In this document: positions 1 to 6,189 of the stretch, in pieces
Numbering within the stretch: the stretch's first letter is position 1
How the letters are laid out: the number at the start of each line of letters is the position of its first letter
DNA from: Pelagihabitans sp037969055
GTDB taxonomy: Bacteria; Bacteroidota; Bacteroidia; Flavobacteriales; Flavobacteriaceae
NCBI GenBank assembly: GCA_037969055.1
Contig: JBBKWR010000408.1
Location: 1-12,289 of the forward strand
Direction: 5' to 3'
DNA length: 12,289 nucleotides
Translations under genes and position numbers: made by a program
The notes under the pieces: model-generated
Databases searched by the model: none
What the model saw: only the letters and a program-made list of their open reading frames with translations
What the model was told of the DNA's origin: nothing

Positions 1-120
1 AAGGTAAAATTTTACATCAGCACCAATATGAAACTGGATCGTGCTGAAAATTTCCAAAGTTGCAGCCAACAACTGGATGACAAAATAGCCCGCATCCTCC
101 GTGAGCTCAATTTAAATTAA
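1..120 (+). CDS. Phosphohexomutase (phosphoglucomutase/phosphomannomutase type), C-terminal 39 residues, partial
   Basis: Reading frame 1 is open from the window edge to a TAA at 118-120 and gives 39 residues beginning KVKFYIS. In alpha-D-phosphohexomutases the last domain contains the phosphate-binding GTEP loop followed closely by K(I/V)KFY(I/F)S. The start of this fragment matches the segment just after that loop, and the rest is the final amphipathic helix (DDKIARILRELN). The family interconverts hexose-1- and hexose-6-phosphates, feeding nucleotide-sugar and envelope polysaccharide synthesis; this last point is family knowledge. The catalytic serine and metal-binding domains lie outside the window, so the substrate cannot be judged. 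The stop codon overlaps the start of the next gene by one base (TAATG), which suggests translational coupling with the ABC exporter. Identification rests on a short fragment and on my memory of the family C-terminus. Confidence 0.72.
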   Translation, partial: KVKFYISTNMKLDRAENFQSCSQQLDDKIARILRELNLN

Positions 121-1943
121 TGGAGTATTTCAAAAAAATCCTTCGCTTTGCGAAACCTTATCGCAAGTATGGTTATTTAAATATCTTTTTCAATATCCTA
201 TATGCCCTTTTCAGCGCTTTGTCGTTCGCTGCGTTGATACCCATGTTAGACGTGCTTTTCGACCAAACGGAAAAAGTTTTGGAAAAGCCTGTCTATGCTG
301 GTATCGTGGATGCCAAAGATTATGTGCAACACTCTATCAATTATCAAGTTACCTTGTATTCAGGTGATGATAAAATGAAAGGCCTGGTACTTATTATCGG
401 GCTTGTTTTGGCTTTGTTCCTTTTAAAAAATATATTCAACTACCTCGCGATGTATTACATCACCTTTCTTAGGAATGGGGTCTTGAAAGATATCAGGAAC
501 AAAATGTACCAAAAGATAGTTGACCTGCCCATATCCTTTTATACCGAAAAAAGAAAAGGAGATGTTATCGCCAGGATCACCTCTGATGTTTTGGAGATCC
601 AACATTCTTTCCTGTCGATTTTGGAATTGATCGTCCGAGAGCCGTTAACGATAATATTCACCATAATCATCATGGCCGGTATCAGTTGGAAATTGACCCT
701 TTTCGTTTTTATTTTTATTCCATTATCGGGAATAATAATTTCTAGGATAGGAAAATCCCTTAAAAAGAATTCAGACAGGGTTCAGAAGGAACAGGGTGAG
801 TTCTTATCAATTGTCGAGGAATCTCTTGGAGGGCTTCGAGTCATCAAGGCCTTCAACACTGAATCTCGATTTTACAACACTTTCAGCAATTCTACCAAGC
901 GTTTTTTCGAATTTTCAAATCGGTTATTAAACCGGCAAAACTTGGCGTCGCCCATGGGAGAATTTTTAGGAATATTGGTCATAGTGGTGCTACTTTGGTT
1001 TGGCGGAAGAATGGTTTTGGTCGATAAAACACTTGATGCTTCCTCGTTTATCGCTTATATCGCACTGGCTTATAATATTCTTACGCCAGCGAAAGCAATT
1101 AGCAAGGGCTTCTACAGTATTAAGAAAGGAGATGCTGCCGCAGAACGTGTTATGGAGATTCTAGAAACCGAAAATACAATTATTGACAAGGAAAATGCCC
1201 TTGTCAAATCGGACTTTGATTCTGGACTCGAATTTAAGGATATCTCTTTTAAATATGAAGATGAACACGTTTTGAAAAACTTCAATTTAATAGTGCCCAA
1301 GGGACATACCGTGGCGTTGGTCGGACAATCGGGAAGCGGAAAAAGCACTATTGCTAATTTGGTCACGCGTTTTTATGACGTGGAAGAAGGCGAAATTCTG
1401 ATTGACGGGATTAACGTCAAAGATATGACCAAGAAATCGCTGCGCAACTTAATAGGATTGGTAACCCAGGAATCGATCCTATTCAATGATTCGGTCAAGA
1501 AAAACATCGGCCTTGGAAAAGAAAACGCCACCTTGGAAGAAATCATCGAAGCGGCGAAAATTGCAAACGCACATGAGTTTATTTTAGAACTTCCAAATGG
1601 CTACGAAACCAATATTGGGGATAGTGGTAATAAACTGAGTGGTGGTCAAAAACAACGCTTATCCATCGCAAGGGCCGTATTGAAGAACCCCCCGATCATG
1701 ATCTTGGATGAAGCAACTTCTGCCCTGGATACTGAAAGTGAACGCTTGGTGCAGGACGCCTTGGAAAAACTAATGAGGCATCGAACCTCTATCGTGATTG
1801 CACACCGCTTATCTACCATACAAAAAGCAAATACCATAGTGGTGCTTCAAAAAGGAGAAATAGTTGAGCGTGGTTCGCACATCGCACTCTTGGCCGAAGC
1901 GGGCGTGTATAAAAAGTTGGTGGACATGCAATCATTGGGATAA
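120..1943 (+). CDS. MsbA-type ABC exporter, fused permease and ATPase (607 aa)
   Basis: A half-transporter of the type that works as a homodimer in the inner membrane, exporting lipids, lipid A-like glycolipids or hydrophobic compounds. The membrane domain has six predicted segments near residues 19-41, 88-112, 174-188, 191-208, 282-301 and 308-322. A rather long polar loop (about 44-85) between the first two should face the periplasm. The nucleotide-binding domain begins near residue 370 and is intact: Walker A GQSGSGKS at 402-409, Q-loop Gln450, signature LSGGQ at 506-510, Walker B IMILDE at 526-531 with catalytic Glu531, and H-loop His562. Total length is slightly above the usual ~580 residues of MsbA, mainly because of the loop. 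The start ATG overlaps the TAA of the upstream phosphohexomutase by one base, so the two are probably co-transcribed. Family assignment is firm; the cargo cannot be told from sequence, and MsbA proper, multidrug or peptide export are all possible. Confidence 0.93.
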   Translation: MEYFKKILRFAKPYRKYGYLNIFFNILYALFSALSFAALIPMLDVLFDQTEKVLEKPVYAGIVDAKDYVQHSINYQVTLYSGDDKMKGLVLIIGLVLALFLLKNIFNYLAMYYITFLRNGVLKDIRNKMYQKIVDLPISFYTEKRKGDVIARITSDVLEIQHSFLSILELIVREPLTIIFTIIIMAGISWKLTLFVFIFIPLSGIIISRIGKSLKKNSDRVQKEQGEFLSIVEESLGGLRVIKAFNTESRFYNTFSNSTKRFFEFSNRLLNRQNLASPMGEFLGILVIVVLLWFGGRMVLVDKTLDASSFIAYIALAYNILTPAKAISKGFYSIKKGDAAAERVMEILETENTIIDKENALVKSDFDSGLEFKDISFKYEDEHVLKNFNLIVPKGHTVALVGQSGSGKSTIANLVTRFYDVEEGEILIDGINVKDMTKKSLRNLIGLVTQESILFNDSVKKNIGLGKENATLEEIIEAAKIANAHEFILELPNGYETNIGDSGNKLSGGQKQRLSIARAVLKNPPIMILDEATSALDTESERLVQDALEKLMRHRTSIVIAHRLSTIQKANTIVVLQKGEIVERGSHIALLAEAGVYKKLVDMQSLG

Positions 1944-2019
1944 AATATTTCTTTTACCGAAGTCCATTCTTCTTAAAACATATCAAAAAGTGATAGCGCT
2001 GACCACCATGGATAATTAA

Positions 2020-2051
2020 AAGACTAAACCATTCCTTAACTTTATAGTCTT
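2020..2051. repeat. Inverted repeat upstream of the sigma factor gene
   Basis: The 7-base arms AAGACTA (2020-2026) and TAGTCTT (2045-2051) are perfectly complementary, separated by 18 bases and ending 25 bases before the sigma factor start. Two further A-T pairs can form inside if A2044 is bulged. No T-tract follows, so it does not look like an intrinsic terminator of the ABC gene. It lies in the only spacer that could hold the sigma operon promoter, where no TAnnTTTG box is visible, so it could be an operator or part of an alternative promoter. A chance repeat in AT-rich DNA is also quite possible. Confidence 0.3.
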
Positions 2052-2076
2052 ATACCTGTAATTAAGTCCGAAGCAT

Positions 2077-2619
2077 TTGCTGACAGAGGAAACTTTAGTA
2101 CAACAATTAAAACAGCCGGAGTCCCAAACCAGGGCCTTTGAGGTATTGGTAAATACCTACAAAGAGCGCTTGTATTGGCATATACGACGAATTGTACTCA
2201 ATCATGACGACGCCGACGATGTGCTACAAAATACGTTTATTAAAGTGTATAAAAATATTGATGGTTTTAAGGGTGACAGCAAATTATTTTCCTGGATGTA
2301 CCGCATCGCTACCAACGAATCACTGAGCTTTTTAAAAAAGAAAGCAAAGTTAATAGGGGTGGGCGATGTCGAGCTACAGCAGCAGCTGGTTGGGAATTTG
2401 CAAACAGATGTATATTTTGAGGGGGATGTCATTCAGTTGCGGTTACAAGAGGCTATTGCCACCCTCCCGGAAAAACAAAAATTAATATTTAATATGAAGT
2501 ATTTTGAGGAACTCAAATACGAAGAGATTTCCGAAATCTTGGACACGACGGTAGGTGGACTCAAAGCCTCTTACCATTTGGCGGTCAAAAAAATTAAAGT
2601 CCATTTAAAGATTGATTAA
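2077..2619 (+). CDS. ECF-type RNA polymerase sigma factor (sigma-70 family, 180 aa)
   Basis: Directs RNA polymerase to a dedicated set of promoters, usually for envelope or stress functions. Region sigma-2 spans about residues 20-88, with the DDADDVLQNTFIKVYKNI core helix and the GDSKLFSWMYRIATNESLSF segment that binds the -10 element. Region sigma-4 spans about 122-177 (LPEKQKLIFNMKYFEELKYEEI, then a helix-turn-helix near 148-172). A linker of about 33 residues joins them, and there is no sigma-1 or sigma-3 region, which defines the ECF group. The start is a TTG at 2077: the in-frame codons upstream contain no ATG or GTG before a TAA at 2059-2061, and the following LTEE sequence is where I expect these proteins to begin. 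It heads a three-gene cluster with a membrane protein and a secreted protein that probably control it. The regulon is unknown. Confidence 0.93.
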   Translation: MLTEETLVQQLKQPESQTRAFEVLVNTYKERLYWHIRRIVLNHDDADDVLQNTFIKVYKNIDGFKGDSKLFSWMYRIATNESLSFLKKKAKLIGVGDVELQQQLVGNLQTDVYFEGDVIQLRLQEAIATLPEKQKLIFNMKYFEELKYEEISEILDTTVGGLKASYHLAVKKIKVHLKID

Positions 2620-2652
2620 ACCTATGGAAGATCGGATAGTCAAATAAGCAAC

Positions 2653-3180
2653 ATGAAGAATTTAGATAAAAAAAATAGTTTTAAAACTCCGGATGGTTAT
2701 TTTGAGAGCTTTACAGAAAGGCTTTTGACTAAAATAACAAATTCGGGAAGTGCTGAAAGGGAGCCCAATATTCCGAAAGAGGAAGGTTTTATAGTACCTG
2801 AAGCCTATTTTGATGATTTGCATAAAAACATCAAACGAAAATTAAACAAGAAGGAAGCTAAGGTGGTCCAATTTCGGCCGTTAAGAAAATATTACCTTGT
2901 AGCAGCCTCCGTTGCCGCCATTGTATTGGTCCTCTTCGGAATCAACTGGAATACAGCCCAAAAAGTAAGTTTTGAAGATTTGGCCAATACTGACATTGAA
3001 ACATATTTTGAAAACAATGGATTAGGATTGACAACCTACGAGATTGCCGAAGTAATTCCGATCGATGATCTTGAAATCGATGATTTTATAGAGAATCGAA
3101 TGGATGAAGAAAACCTGATCGAATACTTAAACAATAACATTGATGATTTTGAACAACTAAACCTTGACAGCGATGAATAA
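2653..3180 (+). CDS. Single-pass membrane protein, probable anti-sigma factor (175 aa, family not recognised)
   Basis: No catalytic domain is recognised. The first 79 residues are basic and polar and end in a positive cluster (KRKLNKKEAK then RPLRKY), followed by one membrane segment at about 80-99 (YYLVAASVAAIVLVLFGINW). The C-terminal ~75 residues are strongly acidic. By the positive-inside rule the N-terminus is cytoplasmic and the acidic tail periplasmic. The cytoplasmic part contains the motif F-x-x-P-x-x-Y-F twice, at residues 10-17 and 46-53, each followed by a short helix-like stretch. I do not see the HxxxCxxC zinc motif of classical ZAS anti-sigma domains, nor a FecR domain. Position (33 bases after an ECF sigma factor, overlapping a secreted protein) and topology make an anti-sigma role the best inference. 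The DNA is AT-rich, about 38% GC in a hand count of 2701-2880. A 9-base direct repeat at 3061-3069 and 3076-3084 encodes the IDDLEIDDF stretch. Confidence 0.8.
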   Translation: MKNLDKKNSFKTPDGYFESFTERLLTKITNSGSAEREPNIPKEEGFIVPEAYFDDLHKNIKRKLNKKEAKVVQFRPLRKYYLVAASVAAIVLVLFGINWNTAQKVSFEDLANTDIETYFENNGLGLTTYEIAEVIPIDDLEIDDFIENRMDEENLIEYLNNNIDDFEQLNLDSDE

Positions 3181-3625
3181 GACAAAAACAATAATGTTAG
3201 TCGCCTGTTTACTGGTAACAAGCCTGTTTTACGCACAACGGCGACCCGATGGAGATAAGATAAAGGCCTTAAAAGTTGCTTTTATAACCGAGCGCTTATC
3301 GCTGACAAGCAATGAAGCCCAGTCGTTCTGGCCCATTTATAATGAACATGAGCAACATATGGAGGACTTTCGGGGAAAAGAGCGCTCCGAGATACGGGAC
3401 AAACTCAAAGACGTAAGCGCTATTTCGGATAAAGAAGCGGAAAGCCTTTTAAATCAATTGCTTTTACGTGAAAAAGAAAAACAAGAGGAACAACGGATGT
3501 TTGTTGCAAAGTTACGCAAAGTGATCTCTGCGAAAAAAATGTTGCTGTTGTTAAGATCCGAGGAGGATTTCAAACGACAATTGATCAAGCAATACCGTGA
3601 AAAGCAACGTGGGGGCAATAGATAA
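3173..3625 (+). CDS. Secreted helical protein, putative periplasmic sensor partner of the ECF sigma factor (150 aa)
   Basis: The N-terminus is a clear signal peptide: a charged MNKTKT start, a hydrophobic core (IMLVACLLVTSLF), and a likely cleavage FYA|Q after residue 21, typical of Bacteroidota. The mature protein of about 129 residues is highly charged and almost entirely helical. It carries the segment LTSNEAQSFWPIYNEHE near residues 44-60, then a long coiled-coil-like stretch and a basic tail. This layout resembles small periplasmic helical proteins such as CpxP/Spy, and I recall Flavobacteriaceae homologues being labelled 'sensor of ECF-type sigma factor'; both are family-level analogies. 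The chosen ATG (3173-3175) lies within the last codons of the membrane-protein gene, an 8-base overlap implying translational coupling. An in-frame TTG nine bases upstream is less likely. It may act as a chaperone-like ligand of the acidic periplasmic tail of the preceding protein; the mechanism is inferred. Confidence 0.85.
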   Translation: MNKTKTIMLVACLLVTSLFYAQRRPDGDKIKALKVAFITERLSLTSNEAQSFWPIYNEHEQHMEDFRGKERSEIRDKLKDVSAISDKEAESLLNQLLLREKEKQEEQRMFVAKLRKVISAKKMLLLLRSEEDFKRQLIKQYREKQRGGNR

Positions 3626-3655
3626 GCTCCAAAAAATTATAGCGCCCAAATTGGT

Positions 3656-4684
3656 TTATCTAAACGTCAATTTTGCAATCCTGTTTTTACCTGCGGCATA
3701 GGCAATTGAATCGTTTAAAAACCTCAATGTATAAAAAGACTCATCGGACAATTGTTTCCAACTTTTTCCCCTATCGCTTGAATAGGTTATCCCGGTAAAC
3801 CCAAGGGCTACGATTCCATTACCATGTGCATTGGGCACAAATTGCACGCAACTTTTATAAGATGGCACTTGGCCATCGGCAATCAAATGCCAAGATTTTC
3901 CACCATCTTGTGTAAGCGCTTTGTTGGCCAAACTACTGTCCGGCAATGTATAGTCCCCACCAATGGCCATACCGATCTGATCATCATAAAAATCAATGGA
4001 ATAAATCCCTTCTGAATCGGAACCTTTAATCACGGGGGTATCATAAACTTTCCAACTCCCCCCCTTATCCCCTGAATGGTAAATTCTACTGGAGGTTGTG
4101 GCGATCCAAGTATGTTCTCCCATCGTTTTGATATTGGTATTACTGGCGGCAAAGGCACCTTCACCTTCAATTCCAGTTGGAAGTTTGGAGCAGGGCAATT
4201 TTTTCCAGCTCAACCCACCGTCATTCGTCAGGATAATGGACAGGCATCCGTTCCTACTATCGCCAACCGCAATACCCTCCTTGTTGTTCCAAAAGGTCAT
4301 GGCATCATAGAACACACCTTCGCCTTCCTCCTTGTAAACTAAGTCCATTTTACCCCCATCGCCCGTTTTGTACAATAAGGCAGGATTACCTGCCGAAAGC
4401 ATAAAAAAGTCCGTAGCGGTATGCGCCACGGCTCTGAACTCAGGCAATATGGTATCATATTTTTCAATATTTGTACGTACTTTTCCCGAGTTTAGATCTA
4501 CCGTCCCAAAAACACCATTGTTGGCCGCAAAAGCTAGGCTGTTGCCCATTATTTCTATGGCGCGGATGCTAATAGTATCAATATAAATTGGTTTAATTTC
4601 AACTGAACTGAACGGCTTATGTTCATCGAAATTCGCACATGACATGGTTAGCAGGAGCACTATTGAAACCGTTGGATATTTCAT
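3656..4684 (-). CDS. BNR/YCF48-like repeat lipoprotein (342 aa), function unknown
   Basis: Begins with a short lipoprotein-type signal peptide, MKYPTVSIVLLLTMSC, with Cys16 as the probable lipidated residue; the -3 position (Thr) is not the classical Leu. The body is a probable beta-propeller. It contains four Asp-box/BNR motifs of the form S/T-x-D-x-G-x-x-W at residues 153-160 (TNDGGLSW), 204-211, 258-265 and 302-309, plus a decayed one around 107-111 (TGDGG). Such repeats occur in sialidases and in the YCF48/HCF136 photosystem assembly-like family. I see no sialidase FRIP arginine motif, so glycosidase activity is not supported. Some databases label relatives 'oxidoreductase', for which I see no cofactor motif. 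The start at 4684 is preferred because it opens the signal peptide and follows an A-rich leader (eight A on this strand at 4698-4691). A further-upstream in-frame start at 4786 is a TTG inside the probable promoter. The gene converges on the sigma operon, 30 bases away. Confidence 0.85.
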   Translation of the reverse strand: MKYPTVSIVLLLTMSCANFDEHKPFSSVEIKPIYIDTISIRAIEIMGNSLAFAANNGVFGTVDLNSGKVRTNIEKYDTILPEFRAVAHTATDFFMLSAGNPALLYKTGDGGKMDLVYKEEGEGVFYDAMTFWNNKEGIAVGDSRNGCLSIILTNDGGLSWKKLPCSKLPTGIEGEGAFAASNTNIKTMGEHTWIATTSSRIYHSGDKGGSWKVYDTPVIKGSDSEGIYSIDFYDDQIGMAIGGDYTLPDSSLANKALTQDGGKSWHLIADGQVPSYKSCVQFVPNAHGNGIVALGFTGITYSSDRGKSWKQLSDESFYTLRFLNDSIAYAAGKNRIAKLTFR

Positions 4685-4783
4685 TTCCAATTTTTTTTGC
4701 AAACTGATTTTGAGTGTTAAATAAAACACCCAATAACTGATATCAAAATCCTCATTCGCTTTAGCGACTCGGGCATTTTGTCT

Positions 4784-4791
4784 CAAATGTA
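4784..4791 (-). promoter_or_regulatory. Probable -7 promoter box for the BNR lipoprotein gene
   Basis: Read on the minus strand the bases are TACATTTG, a full match to the Bacteroidota TAnnTTTG -7 element. No good TTTG -33 element is seen at the expected distance. Transcription would start near 4777, giving a leader of about 90 bases. That leader contains a small palindrome TCGCT-TT-AGCGA (4756-4767, plus strand) and a 5-base-pair inverted repeat (4714-4718 with 4725-4729). Confidence 0.4.
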
Positions 4792-4813
4792 AACGGATTC
4801 CCTCCTAAAACCA

Positions 4814-4821
4814 TACCTTTG
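4814..4821 (+). promoter_or_regulatory. Probable -7 promoter box for the rRNA methyltransferase gene
   Basis: TACCTTTG followed by C matches the TAnnTTTG element of Bacteroidota promoters exactly. It lies 18 bases before the ATG at 4840, so the leader would be only about a dozen bases, which is common in this phylum. The -33 TTTG is not evident. It faces away from the minus-strand box at 4784-4791, so the two promoters would share DNA. Confidence 0.5.
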
Positions 4822-4839
4822 CAGCCTTAATTTTCAAGG

Positions 4840-6051
4840 ATGCGCTTACATAGAAACTTGGTATTTGCAGTGGTAGACGCACTGGGTTTTATTTTCAATG
4901 ATGGAGAATATGCCGATAAGGTGGTTGAAAAAGTCCTGAGGTACGATAAACGTTGGGGTGCCAGAGATCGTGGTTTTATTGCGGAAACCACTTATGACAT
5001 GGTAAGGTGGAAACGATTATATGCCGAAATTGCCGAGGTAAAAGCGCCTTATAGCAGGCCCAATCTTTTTAGAATGTTCGCGGTCTGGGCGGTATTGCGG
5101 GGTGTTGAACTCCCGGATTGGAAGCAATTGGAGCCCGTACCCGCACGAAAAATAAAGGGCCGGTTCGATGAATTATCCAAAATTAGAAAATTTAGGGAAT
5201 CGATTCCCGATTGGATGGACGAATTGGGAGAAAAGTCGTTAGGCAGTGCTTTATGGACAAAGGAAATTGCTGCACTAAATGAACAGGCGCAAGTAGTACT
5301 TCGTGCCAACACCCTTAAAACTACCAAAGAACAATTACGAAAGGCACTATTGGATGAAGGTATAGTGGCAAATCCCATTCGTGGATATCCAGATGCTTTA
5401 AAGCTTGAGGAGCGTGCGAATGTATTCGTTACCGAGGCTTTTAAAAAAGGATTTTTTGAGGTACAAGATGCGAATTCACAATTGGTGGCTGCCTTTTTGG
5501 ACGCGAAACCAGGACATAGGGTAGTCGATGCATGTGCTGGCGCAGGAGGTAAGACTTTACATCTCGCCGCCCTGATGGAAAATAAGGGACAATTGATCGC
5601 CCTTGATATCTATGGCAATAAATTGAAGGAACTAAAACGGCGTGCCAAGAGAAACGGCGCCCACAATATAGAGCCCAGGGAAATAGATTCTACGAAAGTG
5701 ATAAAAAAATTACACGGCACGGCCGATCGCGTGCTGATTGATGCTCCCTGTACCGGTTTAGGGGTATTGCGTCGGAATCCGGATGCCAAATGGAAATTGG
5801 AGTTAGAATTCTTGGAGAAGGTTAAAAAGACCCAACAAGAAATTTTACAGAGCTATAGCAAAATGGTCAAACCGGGGGGAAAACTTGTTTATGCAACTTG
5901 TTCAATTCTGCCACAAGAAAACAACGACCGCGTAAAATCTTTCTTGGACTCAGAGGAAGGAGCAGGGTTTAGTTTAAAAGAGGAAAAAAAGATCTATGCT
6001 TCCAAAACCGGGTTCGACGGATTTTATATGGCCTTGATGGAAATGGCGTGA
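4840..6051 (+). CDS. RsmB/NOP-family 16S rRNA (cytosine-C5) methyltransferase (403 aa)
   Basis: Transfers a methyl group from S-adenosylmethionine to C5 of a cytosine in RNA, in bacteria typically 16S rRNA. The N-terminal ~130 residues form a helical region like the NusB/RNA-binding part of RsmB (note RDRGFIAETTYDMVRWKR). The Rossmann methyltransferase domain occupies about residues 145-403. Visible motifs are the SAM-binding loop DACAGAGGK at 230-238, an acidic ribose-binding position in LIALDIYG near 253-260, motif IV DAPCTGLG with Cys304, and motif VI ATCSILPQEN with Cys354. The two cysteines are the expected pair: motif VI attacks the base and motif IV assists release. Length is close to E. 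coli RsmB (429 residues). The exact target (C967 as in RsmB, or another site) cannot be decided from the motifs. The ATG at 4840 is preceded by a good promoter box with a very short leader. Confidence 0.93.
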   Translation: MRLHRNLVFAVVDALGFIFNDGEYADKVVEKVLRYDKRWGARDRGFIAETTYDMVRWKRLYAEIAEVKAPYSRPNLFRMFAVWAVLRGVELPDWKQLEPVPARKIKGRFDELSKIRKFRESIPDWMDELGEKSLGSALWTKEIAALNEQAQVVLRANTLKTTKEQLRKALLDEGIVANPIRGYPDALKLEERANVFVTEAFKKGFFEVQDANSQLVAAFLDAKPGHRVVDACAGAGGKTLHLAALMENKGQLIALDIYGNKLKELKRRAKRNGAHNIEPREIDSTKVIKKLHGTADRVLIDAPCTGLGVLRRNPDAKWKLELEFLEKVKKTQQEILQSYSKMVKPGGKLVYATCSILPQENNDRVKSFLDSEEGAGFSLKEEKKIYASKTGFDGFYMALMEMA

Positions 6052-6149
6052 ACTATAAAAACATTTATTCCAGCAGAGTGATCCAAGTAATCAACAATTG
6101 GACCCAAAATCTGTTAACTATTCTCCAAAATTCATTACTCAAAAAGGTG

Positions 6150-6157
6150 TAAATTTG
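6150..6157 (+). promoter_or_regulatory. Probable -7 promoter box for purL
   Basis: TAAATTTG matches the Bacteroidota TAnnTTTG element, 32 bases before the purL ATG. A start of transcription near 6164 would give a leader of about 26 bases. No clear TTTG -33 element is visible in the preceding A-rich stretch, so the call rests on one box and its position. Confidence 0.4.
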
Positions 6158-6173
6158 TGCTTTCTAAAACCTA

Positions 6174-6189
6174 ATACCAACATCGGTAT
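6174..6189 (+). other. Small hairpin abutting the purL start codon
   Basis: ATACC (6174-6178) and GGTAT (6185-6189) are perfectly complementary around a 6-base loop, and the second arm ends exactly at the base before the ATG (6190). In the predicted short mRNA leader it would be nearly the only structure and could limit ribosome access. Five pairs is a weak stem and chance occurrence is plausible. It bears no resemblance to a known purine riboswitch. Confidence 0.3.

Noticed and set aside
1944..2019. Intrinsic terminator after the ABC exporter
   Set aside because: No GC-rich stem with a T-tract is present; the stretch holds only short AT-rich repeats.
3061..3084. Direct repeat ATCGATGAT as a regulatory or mobile-element mark
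   Set aside because: Both copies are in frame and simply encode the repeated IDD residues of the acidic tail, so a coding explanation suffices.
3164..3172. TTG start nine bases upstream of the secreted helical protein
   Set aside because: An ATG at 3173 gives a cleaner signal peptide with a charged MNKTKT head. The TTG adds only three residues and deepens the overlap with the preceding gene.
3626..3655. Possible bidirectional terminator between the convergent sigma operon and BNR gene
   Set aside because: Only CCAA-A-TTGG and a GATAA/TTATC pair can be found in the 30 bases. Neither forms a stable stem followed by a T-run, although a terminator would be expected here.
4076..4342. Open frames on the plus strand antisense to the BNR lipoprotein gene
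   Set aside because: They show no signal, domain or promoter, and the minus-strand frame carries four Asp-box motifs that fix it as the coding strand.
4685..4786. N-terminal extension of the BNR lipoprotein to a start at 4786
   Set aside because: The upstream in-frame start is a TTG that overlaps the probable minus-strand promoter box. The extra 34 residues would bury a clear lipoprotein signal peptide that begins at the ATG at 4684.
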